Positions 9,400-17,842 of a stretch of 64,000 bases of DNA are shown here, one piece after another. The notes under the pieces were generated by a model, which saw nothing but the letters and a program-made list of their open reading frames with translations, had not been told where the DNA came from and did not search any database. Within the stretch, counting starts at the first letter, position 1; the number at the start of each line of letters is the position of its first letter. Source of the stretch: Caproiciproducens faecalis (GTDB taxonomy: Bacteria; Bacillota; Clostridia; Oscillospirales; Acutalibacteraceae); the NCBI RefSeq assembly GCF_019448085.1, contig NZ_JAGFNZ010000003.1, positions 248,001 through 312,000 on the forward strand. The letters are read 5' to 3'. The translations under genes and the position numbers were made by a program.

Positions 9400-9478
9400 T
9401 CCAGTTGATTTTGCAATAAGGTTGTGTTCCTCCCCCGCCGAAGGCGGGGGAGGAACATGTTTTGTTTCGCAAACTGGA
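9400..9478 (-). promoter_or_regulatory. Strong hairpin in the psuK leader
   Basis: A perfect 15-bp inverted repeat with a 3-nt loop (9425-9457) is nested inside a second 8-bp inverted pair (TTCCAGTT 9400-9407 with AACTGGAA 9471-9478). It lies 47-125 bp before the psuK start. No T-run follows on the minus strand, so it is not a classical terminator; an attenuator or RNA-stabilising structure is possible. Confidence 0.45.
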
Positions 9479-9573
9479 ATAGAATTGCTGTAAGGATACT
9501 GTAAAATTTTATAATCAATTGTTTATACAATAAGCACATGATTATAATAACATGTCAGATACGAATTTGCAAC

Positions 9574-9613
9574 AAAAAAATTTCCCGTCCTAGCTTTTCA
9601 CTACGACGGGAAA
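9574..9613 (-). terminator. Terminator after the aldolase gene
   Basis: The arms TTTCCCGTC (9581-9589) and GACGGGAAA (9605-9613) form a hairpin. On the minus strand a run of T's follows, which is an excellent intrinsic terminator. Confidence 0.9.
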
Positions 9614-9630
9614 ATATAAGAAAAATCAGA

Positions 9631-10476
9631 TTAAGCTTTGCCTGCGCTGCCGCACACTTGAATTTTGGCTTTTACCAGTTCCTTTACGGCAATGCGGGCG
9701 GTGCCAAGATATTTCTTGGGGTCAAAGTCGTTGGGATGTTCCGCCATATGCGCTTTGATTGCGTCGGTAAACGCAATGCGCAGCTCAGTGGCAAAGTTGA
9801 TCTTGGACATTCCCTTTTCAACGCCTTCGCGCAGAGCTTCGTCGGAAAGTCCGGAAGCGCCATGCATGACCAGCGGGATGGAGACAACCTTCTTAATCAG
9901 CGTGGCGCGGTTAAAGTCCAGCACCGGTTTTTTTGCGTAAATGCCGTGCGCGGTACCAATCGCGACAGCCAGAGAAGAAATTCCGGTGCGGTTTACAAAG
10001 TCCGCCGCCTGATCGGGGTCGGTGTACTGGTTCCCGTCGCTTTCGGTGTCGTCTTCCTTGCCGCCGATTTTTCCCAGCTCGGATTCAACCGGGATGCCGA
10101 AATTATCCGCGTAATCGCGTACCTTTTTCGTGACGCAGATGTTTTCTTCATAGGGCAGGGCGGAACCGTCGATCATGACCGACGTGTAGCCGCTGTCAAT
10201 GCACTGCTTCGCCAGTTCAAAGCTGGCTCCGTGGTCTAGGTGGATCGCCACCGGCACGCTGACGGACTCAGCGGCCGCTTTTGCAAGATTTGCAAAATAG
10301 GCGGGCGAGAAGTATTTTAGGGTTGAGGATGTGGTCTGAATAATAACGGGAGCTTTCAGCTCCTCCGCGGCGTTGACAATGGCCCAGACCATTTCGGCGT
10401 TTTCCGCGTTAAAGGCGCCGACAGCGTATCCGCCGTCTTTGGCGTCGTTCAGCATTTTTTTGGTAGTTACCAGCAT
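9631..10476 (-). CDS. Class II ketose-bisphosphate aldolase (GatY/KbaY-like)
   Basis: A 281-residue zinc-dependent class II aldolase. Metal-binding and phosphate-binding motifs are visible: AIHLDHG near residue 80, AIGTAHG near 180 and MHGASGLSD near 210. Length and sequence fit the tagatose-1,6-bisphosphate / fructose-1,6-bisphosphate aldolase group. The neighbouring SIS protein, amino-sugar PTS and PfkB kinase favour cleavage of tagatose 1,6-bisphosphate to DHAP and glyceraldehyde 3-phosphate, but fructose bisphosphate is not excluded. The ATG follows AGGAGG. It is last in a three-gene run with the SIS and BadF genes. Confidence 0.88.
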   Translation of the reverse strand: MLVTTKKMLNDAKDGGYAVGAFNAENAEMVWAIVNAAEELKAPVIIQTTSSTLKYFSPAYFANLAKAAAESVSVPVAIHLDHGASFELAKQCIDSGYTSVMIDGSALPYEENICVTKKVRDYADNFGIPVESELGKIGGKEDDTESDGNQYTDPDQAADFVNRTGISSLAVAIGTAHGIYAKKPVLDFNRATLIKKVVSIPLVMHGASGLSDEALREGVEKGMSKINFATELRIAFTDAIKAHMAEHPNDFDPKKYLGTARIAVKELVKAKIQVCGSAGKA

Positions 10477-10490
10477 GATTTGACCTCCTG

Positions 10491-11531
10491 TTATTTCAGT
10501 GTAATATAGGCGTCCAGCCCGGTCGGCTCGTCAGGATTTACTCCGCTTGCAAGAGCCTTGGTCAGCGCGATCATCTGCATGGTGTAGATAAACGGAATTC
10601 CGTATGTTTCAAAGCGGTGAATGCCGCTAATGGAAATGTGAAGGTCGGAACCGTAAACGTTGCTCTGTTCGGAACCGAAGGTGACCACGGTGCCGTTGTG
10701 CTTCTTTACGTCGTCGATCATGTCGCGCTGATAGGAGCTCCCATTGGGCTGTACGGCGAAGATGGTGAGGGTCTTGGTGCTGTTCAGTACCTTGGGGCCG
10801 TGACGGTAGTCGAGCATATTGAAGTATTTGCCGCTGATGAGGGAAATTTCGGTGAAGGCAAGCGCGCCTTCCTCCGCAATGCCGCAGAGTACGCCGTCGG
10901 CAAGAACGATGACATCTTCAAAGTCCTTTTTACCGATGATTTCCAGTTCCGCACGGTATTTTTCCATGTGGTCCTTGTTCTGGTCAATCGCGGTTTTTAC
11001 GTCGGCCTTCAGTTCCTCGTCGCCGTAGCAGATTGCGTTCATCAGCAGACCGGCAGTGTACAGATTGGTGACGGAACGGGTCTGGCAGACGCTGTTGTCG
11101 TAAGCCCAGGGAAGGACGACGGTCAAATCAGAAAGTGCCTCAAGAGCGCTGTTCTCTTTCATGGTGATGGAAACGACCTTCACGCTGCCGGTTTTTTTCA
11201 TGTGCTCGACAGCGCGGACGATTTCCGTGGTCGTCCCGGAACGGGACAATACCAGCACAATGCTGTTTTCAATCGTATGGGCGTAGGTTTCTGGGCTGAC
11301 AAGGTAGTCGCCGCCCGCAAGCGCAACGGCGGAAGTGTCCGGGCGGGTGATGAACAGACGCTCGTTGCTCTTTGAGAGCATATAGCTGGAGCCGCAGCCC
11401 AGAAACACGAATTTGCGCTGTGTGTTTTCACGGAAGAAATTTTTGATTTCCTCTTCCTGCTTCAGAATCTGCGCATAGGTTTTATCAAGGGCTTCTTTTG
11501 TCGCCATGATTTCCTGTTCTGTTAAATACAT
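10491..11531 (-). CDS. SIS-domain sugar-phosphate isomerase/deaminase (AgaS/GlmS-like)
   Basis: A 346-residue protein with two SIS (sugar isomerase) domains, containing FLGCGSSYMLS near residue 45 and VLSRSGTTTEIV near residue 95, both phosphosugar-binding loops. Related enzymes include AgaS (galactosamine-6-phosphate deaminase/isomerase), the isomerase half of GlmS and the FrlB/GfrF deglycases. It is shorter than typical AgaS and close to FrlB-like proteins. Gene context (PTS, aldolase, tagatose-type kinase) points to an amino-sugar phosphate, but a deglycase role for glycated amines is an open alternative. Confidence 0.75.
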   Translation of the reverse strand: MYLTEQEIMATKEALDKTYAQILKQEEEIKNFFRENTQRKFVFLGCGSSYMLSKSNERLFITRPDTSAVALAGGDYLVSPETYAHTIENSIVLVLSRSGTTTEIVRAVEHMKKTGSVKVVSITMKENSALEALSDLTVVLPWAYDNSVCQTRSVTNLYTAGLLMNAICYGDEELKADVKTAIDQNKDHMEKYRAELEIIGKKDFEDVIVLADGVLCGIAEEGALAFTEISLISGKYFNMLDYRHGPKVLNSTKTLTIFAVQPNGSSYQRDMIDDVKKHNGTVVTFGSEQSNVYGSDLHISISGIHRFETYGIPFIYTMQMIALTKALASGVNPDEPTGLDAYITLK

Positions 11532-11541
11532 CTTGTTTACC

Positions 11542-12504
11542 TCACTGTCTGTTTTTTAATTTTTGGGCAACCGACGGAAAATCCGCCGGGTTGAACTTAA
11601 AGAAGCAAAGGAGCACCGCTCCCATGACCGGGGAAAGCTGCGGCTTGACCAGTCTGCCGCCGAGCGCGTGGATCTGCGCCTCAAAAGGCTTTAAAATCAG
11701 ATCTCCCGCTTTAAAAAGACCGCCGGAATAGGAAACGGGGAAGCCCGGCTGGAAACTCAGCTGATTCAAAACGCCTTTTACAATCAGCCCCAGCTCCGCG
11801 GCGGCGGAGCGGTAGGCCTCTATTGCCTGCGGGTCGCCCTTGACAGCCGCCTTTTCCAGAAGAATCTGCAGGCTTGCCACTTTTTCCCGGTAGGGGAAAT
11901 ACTCGTTAACCATCAGGTCAATCAACTCAAAGTCGTCCGAAAGATGAAATTCCTCACGGATGATGTCGTACAGGGGCCCTCTGGGAAGGCGGTGGTCCGC
12001 TTCCTTTGAGAAAAGTTCCACTGTTTTTCTTCCGGTCCAGTAGCAGGAGCCCTCGTCGGAGAAGAACTCCGCCCAGCCGCCGGAACGGGCGGTTTTTCCG
12101 CTGCCGTCCTCGCCGAACGCAATGGAACCCGTTCCCGCCACAACGTTGATTCCTTCTTCACACGCGAGGGAACCGGCCCAGCCGACTTCCACATCGTTTG
12201 TTATATAAACCTGAACACCGGGGAAACATGCGCAAATCTTTTGTTTCAGCTGCGGATCCATTACGGCGTTTTCCCCCACGCAGGGCAGCCCCATGCTGAT
12301 GGCGGCCACGTCGCTGAGCGAAACGTTTCCCTTTTCAAGGCATTGTTCCACGCCCGTTCTTATCCTTTCCACAACACAGTCAATTCCATACATCAAATAG
12401 GAGGAACCGGCGCAAAGATGTTCCGCAACCGGGTCTCCTTCGCTGTTGCAGAGGGAAAATGCGGTTTTGGTTCCACCGCCGTCCACGCCGAGATAATATT
12501 TCAT
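11542..12504 (-). CDS. BadF/BcrA-type sugar kinase (N-acetylglucosamine-kinase-like)
   Basis: A 320-residue member of the ASKHA ATPase superfamily, BadF/BadG/BcrA branch. The phosphate-1 loop is YLGVDGGGTKTAF at the N-terminus and the second phosphate motif NVVAGTGSIAFG is near residue 130. Members in sugar operons phosphorylate N-acetylglucosamine or related amino sugars in the cytoplasm. Here it would handle sugar that enters without PTS phosphorylation. The ATG follows AGAGGGTG. It is first of three genes on the minus strand and diverges from a GntR regulator. Confidence 0.75.
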   Translation of the reverse strand: MKYYLGVDGGGTKTAFSLCNSEGDPVAEHLCAGSSYLMYGIDCVVERIRTGVEQCLEKGNVSLSDVAAISMGLPCVGENAVMDPQLKQKICACFPGVQVYITNDVEVGWAGSLACEEGINVVAGTGSIAFGEDGSGKTARSGGWAEFFSDEGSCYWTGRKTVELFSKEADHRLPRGPLYDIIREEFHLSDDFELIDLMVNEYFPYREKVASLQILLEKAAVKGDPQAIEAYRSAAAELGLIVKGVLNQLSFQPGFPVSYSGGLFKAGDLILKPFEAQIHALGGRLVKPQLSPVMGAVLLCFFKFNPADFPSVAQKLKNRQ

Positions 12505-12526
12505 GATTACACCCTCTTTACAAAAA

Positions 12527-12557
12527 CTTGTTATAACATTATAATAAGATTAACAAG
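12527..12557. promoter_or_regulatory. Inverted repeat between divergent kinase and GntR genes
   Basis: CTTGTTA (12527-12533) and TAACAAG (12551-12557) are arms around an AT-rich core. Its position between divergent promoters suits a GntR operator. Confidence 0.4.
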
Positions 12558-12601
12558 AAAGAATGTCAATATACAAAATAGATAAATAAGGATGTGAGAA
12601 A

Positions 12602-13318
12602 ATGTTGGATGAAAGCAGTGCAATTCCTCTTTACCGCCAGCTTCAGAATATTTTTCAGAATAATATTGAAAGCGGAGTGTGGCCGGCGGAGGAGAAGCTC
12701 CCCACCGAGTCCGAACTTTGCCGGCAGTACGGGGTCAGCCGCATGACGGTCCGTCTGGCGCTCGAGGGGCTGAAGACGAAGGGTCTGATCTACCGGAAGC
12801 AGGGCAAAGGTTCCTATATCCTTCAGCCAAAGGTGGAGCAGGAACTGTCGTCCTTCTACAGCTTCGGTAATAATATGCCGGATTTGGGTCATACCGTTAC
12901 CAATCAGCTGATTTCCTTTGAAAAGGTAACGTCGCAGATTGCGGCGGCGGCGCTCCGGCTGCCGGAACAGGAGGAGCTTTTCTGCGTACAGCGGCTCCGC
13001 TGTGCGGACAACGCACCGTTCGCACTTGAAAAATCCTATATTCCCTGCAAAATCTGCCCGAATCTTACCGGCGAACTTGTCATAGAAAAGGGATTGTACA
13101 ACGCGCTGCATCTTCTGGCGGGAATCACGCCAAACACCGCAAAGGAATCCTTTGAAGCGGTGCTGATGAGTAAAAATCAGGCGGAAACGCTGCAAACAGC
13201 GGGCAACCAGCCCGCGCTTCATGTGGAGCGCGTTACCAGCGCCGGCGGTGTTCTTGTGGAGTACTGCGACAGTATCGTCCGCGGCGACCGGCTGAAATAC
13301 AATATCGTTCTGCGATAA
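12602..13318 (+). CDS. GntR/HutC-family regulator with UTRA domain
   Basis: A 238-residue regulator. The N-terminal winged helix carries the GntR signature (IPLYRQLQNIFQNNIESG, then LPTESELCRQYGVSRMTVRLA). A UTRA effector domain (about residues 85-235) ends in the typical VEYCDSIVRGDRLKYNI. UTRA domains bind sugar phosphates, so this protein probably senses a pathway intermediate and represses the divergent kinase-SIS-aldolase genes and its partner pfkB gene. The ATG follows AGGATGTGAG. The PfkB gene starts 18 bp downstream. Confidence 0.88.
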   Translation: MLDESSAIPLYRQLQNIFQNNIESGVWPAEEKLPTESELCRQYGVSRMTVRLALEGLKTKGLIYRKQGKGSYILQPKVEQELSSFYSFGNNMPDLGHTVTNQLISFEKVTSQIAAAALRLPEQEELFCVQRLRCADNAPFALEKSYIPCKICPNLTGELVIEKGLYNALHLLAGITPNTAKESFEAVLMSKNQAETLQTAGNQPALHVERVTSAGGVLVEYCDSIVRGDRLKYNIVLR

Positions 13319-13336
13319 ACAAATGGAGAGAATAGC

Positions 13337-14266
13337 ATGATTACTACCGTAACACTGAATACCGCAATCGACCAGCTGTACCGAATGGACTCCTGCCGTA
13401 CAGGCGGTGTCAACCGGGTGCAGAGCTGCATCAAAACCGCCGGGGGCAAGGGCGTCAATGTGGCCAGAGTCGTTTCCCTCGCGGGGGAAAAGGTCATAGC
13501 CGCGGGGATTGTCGGCGGCTTCCACGGAGCTTATTTCAAATCCCTGCTTACGCAGGACGGAATTGAGGGCTGCTTTACCGACTCCGGAGCCGAAACCCGT
13601 TGCTGCATCAATGTTCGGGACGAATCCACGGGCGTGCATACGGAATTTTTGGAGCCCGGCGCGGAGCTGACCGAAAAAGCGCTGGAGGACTTTTATCAGA
13701 CTTATTTGCAGTGTGTGGAGAAAAGCGACGTCATTACAATTTCCGGCAGTGTTCCGGCCGGTACGCCCGCCGATTACTACGGCAGACTGATTTCAGCCGC
13801 AAAGAACGCGGGAAAACGCGTGATTCTGGACACCAGCGGCGCCATGCTTCAGGGCAGTATCGCCGCCAAACCGACGATGATAAAGCCAAACGCAGATGAG
13901 ATCCGCCAGCTGACCGGCATTGCCGCCTCTTCGCACGAAGAACTGATTCAAGCGGCTCAGAAGCTTCACGACGGAGGAATCGGGCTGGTTGTGATTTCCC
14001 TTGGCGGGGACGGCGCGCTGGTCGTGTCGGACGAAGGAATCTTTCAGGGCGTATGTCCCAAAATCGACGTGGTCAACACGGTGGGATGCGGCGACAGCAT
14101 GGTTGCGGGGTTCGCGGTGGGCATGGTGCGGAACTACCCGCTTGAGGAGACCATCCGCTTTGCGCTGTCAGTCGCTTCGGCCAACGCACTGCATGAAAAA
14201 ACCGGCTTCTTCCGTGAGGACGACCTGAAAAGGCTTTTGTCCGGCACGGTCGTAAACCGGCTTTAA
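13337..14266 (+). CDS. PfkB-family hexose-phosphate kinase (LacC/FruK-like)
   Basis: A 309-residue kinase of the 1-phosphofructokinase/tagatose-6-phosphate kinase group. The N-terminus ITTVTLNTAIDQLYR and the GGKGVNVARV motif near residue 35 are typical of the group. The C-terminal NTVGCGDSMVAGF carries the catalytic Asp. In this context tagatose 6-phosphate is the best substrate guess, giving tagatose 1,6-bisphosphate for the nearby aldolase; fructose 1-phosphate or 6-phosphate are alternatives. It is co-transcribed with the upstream GntR gene and converges on ptsH. Confidence 0.85.
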   Translation: MITTVTLNTAIDQLYRMDSCRTGGVNRVQSCIKTAGGKGVNVARVVSLAGEKVIAAGIVGGFHGAYFKSLLTQDGIEGCFTDSGAETRCCINVRDESTGVHTEFLEPGAELTEKALEDFYQTYLQCVEKSDVITISGSVPAGTPADYYGRLISAAKNAGKRVILDTSGAMLQGSIAAKPTMIKPNADEIRQLTGIAASSHEELIQAAQKLHDGGIGLVVISLGGDGALVVSDEGIFQGVCPKIDVVNTVGCGDSMVAGFAVGMVRNYPLEETIRFALSVASANALHEKTGFFREDDLKRLLSGTVVNRL

Positions 14267-14276
14267 TCTGCGGCGG

Positions 14277-14546
14277 TTATTCGCCGAATTTGGAATCGAT
14301 CAGCGCAACAAGGGTATCGACGGCTTTTACCTCGTCTTCGCCTTCCGCGGTAATTTCGACCTTCATGCCCTTGCTCAGGCTGAGCGACAGGATCAGGATA
14401 ATGGATTTTGCGCTGACGGTTTCATCATCGTCCACATTTTTAATCGTGATCTTTGACTTGAACTGAGAAGCGCATTTCACAAAATCCGAAGCCGGACGGG
14501 CGTGCAGGCCGGTTTTATTGTTAATAGTCGTCTTTTTGGTATACAT
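14277..14546 (-). CDS. ptsH: PTS phosphocarrier protein HPr
   Basis: An 89-residue HPr. The active-site His15 lies in NKTGLHARPASDF. The Firmicutes regulatory serine, equivalent to Ser46, is present in SAKSIILI (Ser48). It relays phosphate from Enzyme I to PTS EIIA and, when phosphorylated on serine, can act in catabolite control. A strong AAGGAGG precedes the ATG. It is last in the PTS run. Having HPr and Enzyme I inside a sugar-specific cluster rather than alone is notable. Confidence 0.95.
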   Translation of the reverse strand: MYTKKTTINNKTGLHARPASDFVKCASQFKSKITIKNVDDDETVSAKSIILILSLSLSKGMKVEITAEGEDEVKAVDTLVALIDSKFGE

Positions 14547-14607
14547 GGCGGATACCTCCTTTTTTATTGTTTTCTATTTTTATTTTTGTATTTTTTAAAT
14601 CAGGGAA

Positions 14608-16332
14608 TCAGAGAAGAATGTCCTTCAGAGCTTCGCTCAAGTACTGTTCCACTTCCTGCGCCGTAGAAAGAGTGAGCACTTTTGCCGCGATTTCCACGGC
14701 CTTTTTCATTTCCAGCTCATTGACCAGCTTTCTGGTCTGAGCCACTGAGGAAATGCTCATGCTCAGCTTGCGGACTCCCAGCCCCATCAGAACGGCGGCG
14801 CCAAGGCGGTCGCCTCCCAGCTCGCCGCAGACGCAGACGGACTTCCCATTGTCAATAAAGCTCTTCGCGGCAATGTGAATCAGACGGAAAAGAGCGGGAT
14901 TGTAGCTCTGGTAATACTCGCTGACGGCGGGGTTCAGACGGTCAACGGCCATGGTGTACTGGCAAAGATCGTTGGTTCCGATGCTCGCGAAGTCGACCTC
15001 TTTTGCCGCGAAGTCCGCCAAAAGCGCGATGGAGGGAATTTCAATCATAATTCCCAGCTTCACATCGGGTGAAAAGGCGATGCCTTCACCGGTCAGTTCC
15101 TCTTTTACCTCAGCAACAAATTGTTTGGCGCGGCGGATGTCGTCCATGCTGGCGACCATGGGGAACATGATCCACAGGTTGCCGTATACGGAAGCGCGGA
15201 AAGCGGCGCGCAGCTGTGTGCGGAAAATGTCCGGTCTTTCAAAGCAGAGCCGCAGGGCACGGTTGCCCAAAAACGGGTTTTCTTCGTGCGGCAGGTTCAG
15301 ACAGTCGAGCTTTTTGTCACCGCCGATGTCCAGCGTGCGCAGGGTAACGGGGCGGTCGCCGAATTTTGTTAGAACCTCACGGTAAATTTCAAACTGTTCT
15401 TCTTCCGTGGGCAGAGTGTCCCTGCCCATATAAAGGAATTCCGTACGGAACAGGCCGACGCCGTCGGTGCACTTTGCACCCTCCAGCGACTGCTCGCTGA
15501 CGGAAGCGAGATTCAGCTCAATATCCACCCGTACTCCGTCGGGAGTAACGGCCTCTTTTTCCATATACTCGTTAATCAGCGCCTGCTGCTGCAGAAAACG
15601 GCGGCGCTTTTCGGCGCAGTCCGCAAGCTGTTCTTCAGTCGGGTCGCTGACGACCTGACCGGTCAGCGCGTCGGCAATGATGGTTTCCCCTTGGGAAAAG
15701 CTTTTTGTCGCATTTGCCACGCCCAGCACAGCGGGAATCCCGTAGCTTCTGGCAATAATAGCGGAATGAGAAGTGCTGCCGCCGATTTCCGTAACAATAG
15801 CCAGAACGTTCTCTCTGTCCAAAGTGGCCGTGTCGGACGGGAGCAGGTCGTGTACCACGATGACCGCGGGTGCGGGAAGGGAAGAGAGGTTCTTTTCCGC
15901 AACACCGTTCCACACACGGATCAGGCGCGTTTTTACGTCGCGGATGTCCGACGCGCGCTCCTTGATAAGCGGGTCGGGGGACTTTCCGAGAATACGCGCG
16001 TATTTTTCAAAGACCTCGTCGATTGCCCTGTCAGGGGAGTAGCGGTCGCATTCAACCAGCTCGCGGATATCGCCGTCCATTGCCTCGTCGAACAGGATGT
16101 CGATATGCGCGGTGAAAATCTTTGCTTTTTCGGGGTCGGAGGTTTCCAAACGGGTACGAATGGCTTTGAGCTCCGACTCTGCGTTCTTTCTTGCGTCTTC
16201 ATATTTATTCAACGCTTCGCTGACAGCGCTTTCTTCAATCAGAGCTTCGCTGACAGCGGCGGTAAAGGGCTGGTAAAGAAAAACGGGGCCTGCCGCAATT
16301 CCTCTTGATACGGGATTGCCGTGATGAATCAT
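14608..16332 (-). CDS. ptsI: PTS Enzyme I (phosphoenolpyruvate-protein phosphotransferase)
   Basis: A 574-residue full-length Enzyme I. The phosphorylated histidine is His189 in GGSTSHSAIIAR. The PEP-binding barrel is marked by FRTEFLYMGR, GGDKKLDCLN and the C-terminal VCGELGGD. It transfers phosphate from PEP to HPr in the cytoplasm and so powers all PTS uptake. The ATG follows AAGGAGG. It lies between the EIIA gene and ptsH on the same strand. Confidence 0.95.
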   Translation of the reverse strand: MIHHGNPVSRGIAAGPVFLYQPFTAAVSEALIEESAVSEALNKYEDARKNAESELKAIRTRLETSDPEKAKIFTAHIDILFDEAMDGDIRELVECDRYSPDRAIDEVFEKYARILGKSPDPLIKERASDIRDVKTRLIRVWNGVAEKNLSSLPAPAVIVVHDLLPSDTATLDRENVLAIVTEIGGSTSHSAIIARSYGIPAVLGVANATKSFSQGETIIADALTGQVVSDPTEEQLADCAEKRRRFLQQQALINEYMEKEAVTPDGVRVDIELNLASVSEQSLEGAKCTDGVGLFRTEFLYMGRDTLPTEEEQFEIYREVLTKFGDRPVTLRTLDIGGDKKLDCLNLPHEENPFLGNRALRLCFERPDIFRTQLRAAFRASVYGNLWIMFPMVASMDDIRRAKQFVAEVKEELTGEGIAFSPDVKLGIMIEIPSIALLADFAAKEVDFASIGTNDLCQYTMAVDRLNPAVSEYYQSYNPALFRLIHIAAKSFIDNGKSVCVCGELGGDRLGAAVLMGLGVRKLSMSISSVAQTRKLVNELEMKKAVEIAAKVLTLSTAQEVEQYLSEALKDILL

Positions 16333-16371
16333 ATGGTTTGTGCCTCCTTAAAACTTGCCGGAAAGGTTCGG

Positions 16372-16797
16372 TCAAATCCCGTCTTCCGCAGCGACCGGAT
16401 GTGGCTTGGGTTTCTTTTTGAACTGTTTAATGCCGACTGAACCCATTTCCATGGCGTTCTGCACGGATTCTTCCATGGTTTCTTTTTCTTCCAGCAGAAC
16501 GGAAGTAAGCATGGGTAAATTCAATCCGGAAATGACTTCGATTTTTTTGTCCGGAAACTCACTTTTGAGGGTAACGGCGGTTTTGAAGGGAGATCCGCCG
16601 GCCAGGTCCACCAGAACCAGAATTTGATCGCCAAGCGATTTCATCGCCTGTTTGAGCTTGTCGGAAAGAGTGTCCACGCTGTCCGATTCTACAAAATCCA
16701 CGCCCAGATATTTCTCTCTGGGGCCAACAATCAGCTTGGAAGCACTCATCATTCCGGTGGCAAAGCTGCCGTGCCCGGTTACTAATACTCCGATCAT
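16372..16797 (-). CDS. PTS mannose-family EIIA component
   Basis: The start at 16797 is preferred because AAAAGGAG lies ten bases upstream; an earlier in-frame start at 16824 has no good site. The 141-residue product has the mannose/fructose/sorbose EIIA fold with phospho-acceptor His9 in MIGVLVTGHGSFA, and the LVDLAGGSPFKTA loop. It receives phosphate from HPr and passes it to the IIB encoded at the head of the same cluster. Confidence 0.9.
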   Translation of the reverse strand: MIGVLVTGHGSFATGMMSASKLIVGPREKYLGVDFVESDSVDTLSDKLKQAMKSLGDQILVLVDLAGGSPFKTAVTLKSEFPDKKIEVISGLNLPMLTSVLLEEKETMEESVQNAMEMGSVGIKQFKKKPKPHPVAAEDGI

Positions 16798-16929
16798 CGT
16801 ACTATTTACTCCTTTTATCAGCAAATCTATCCTGCAGGCAATTTTACACAGCCGCGTGTTCCCAATTGGAGCGGGCCGCTGTGAGTTCCCTGAAACTGCC
16901 TGGTTTTTTCTAAAGTAAGGAAAGTCCGC

Positions 16930-17715
16930 TTACTGAATTTCCGAAGCGGCGTCCCGATCCAGAACCACAACCCCGTTGCTCACAAGCTGCATGACCGTGG
17001 CCGGCAGCAGAGGCGTCGGTTTGGTTTGAATGATCTTTTTCACAATTTCCGCCTTGGCTTTTCCGCCCGCCTGCAGGACAACCTGCCTGGCGTCCAAAAT
17101 GTGGCGGATTCCCAGAGTGACCCCTCTGGACAGGCGAATGGGTTTTGAAAAATATTTTTGCCCTACCGTTTGGGTAACAGGGTCAAGCGTGACAACCTTC
17201 GCGTAGCTCTCAAAGGAAGAGCCCGGCTCATTCAGCGCCAAATGGCCGTTCATGCCCAGTCCCAAAAGCATAAAATCTATTCCGTTGCGTTCAAATATAA
17301 TCCGATCGATTTTCTTACATTCATCTTCCATATCTTTTGCATGAATATCAAATAAATGAATTTTTGAATCTTCAATGTGCAGCGGCCCGTAAAAGTTTTT
17401 AAACATAAACGAGGTGCAGTTTTCCGATTCATCATTTAAGTCCAGCCACTCGTCCAATTCTACAAATTCCGCTTTGCTGAAATCCGTTTGCCCTGAATCC
17501 GAGCGCTCCTTCAGAATCTGATAGGTTCTGATTGCGGTATTGCCCGCGGCCAGACACAGAAGCAGACCCGGCTTTGCCTTTACAGCTTCGCAGATCAGAT
17601 CCGCGCAGTGCTGCGACATCGCTTCAAAGTCATCACAAATAATTGTTTTTGGAGGGGTACCTGTGCTTTCCGTGTTTGGGGAAGAGGCTTCTTCCCTTTT
17701 ATCCTGTAAATTCAT
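16930..17715 (-). CDS. NagB/AgaI-family amino-sugar-6-phosphate deaminase
   Basis: A 261-residue protein of the glucosamine/galactosamine-6-phosphate isomerase family. The phosphate loop LAAGNT is at residues 55-60, the acidic motif VELDEW at 85-90 and the catalytic segment GLGMNGHLALNEPG at 152-165. NagB usually has NDGHIAFNEP, and the variation here fits AgaI-like enzymes better. It would convert galactosamine 6-phosphate to tagatose 6-phosphate, or glucosamine 6-phosphate to fructose 6-phosphate, releasing ammonia. The N-terminal extension of about 20 residues is unusual. It lies between PTS IID and EIIA genes. Confidence 0.82.
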   Translation of the reverse strand: MNLQDKREEASSPNTESTGTPPKTIICDDFEAMSQHCADLICEAVKAKPGLLLCLAAGNTAIRTYQILKERSDSGQTDFSKAEFVELDEWLDLNDESENCTSFMFKNFYGPLHIEDSKIHLFDIHAKDMEDECKKIDRIIFERNGIDFMLLGLGMNGHLALNEPGSSFESYAKVVTLDPVTQTVGQKYFSKPIRLSRGVTLGIRHILDARQVVLQAGGKAKAEIVKKIIQTKPTPLLPATVMQLVSNGVVVLDRDAASEIQ

Positions 17716-17805
17716 TGCTGAATCCTCCGATACTTAGTCATTGGCTCTGTCCGAACAGAGGGCAGGGCCTCCGGTAACCGTTCGACAAGACCATGATAGT
17801 GAAAT

Positions 17806-17827
17806 GGGGTACAGAGAACTGTACCCC
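17806..17827 (-). terminator. Intercistronic hairpin after PTS IID
   Basis: GGGGTACAG / CTGTACCCC with a 4-nt loop. Only a weak T-rich tail follows on the minus strand, so partial termination or mRNA 3'-end protection between IID and the deaminase gene is possible. Confidence 0.45.
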
Positions 17828-17842
17828 CAACACTTTTACAAA

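Noticed and set aside
9538-10239. Plus-strand frame of 233 codons
   Set aside because: Antisense to the aldolase and running through its terminator.
12566-13639. Minus-strand frame of 357 codons
   Set aside because: It covers the GntR and PfkB genes in antisense; both have clear motifs and binding sites on the plus strand.
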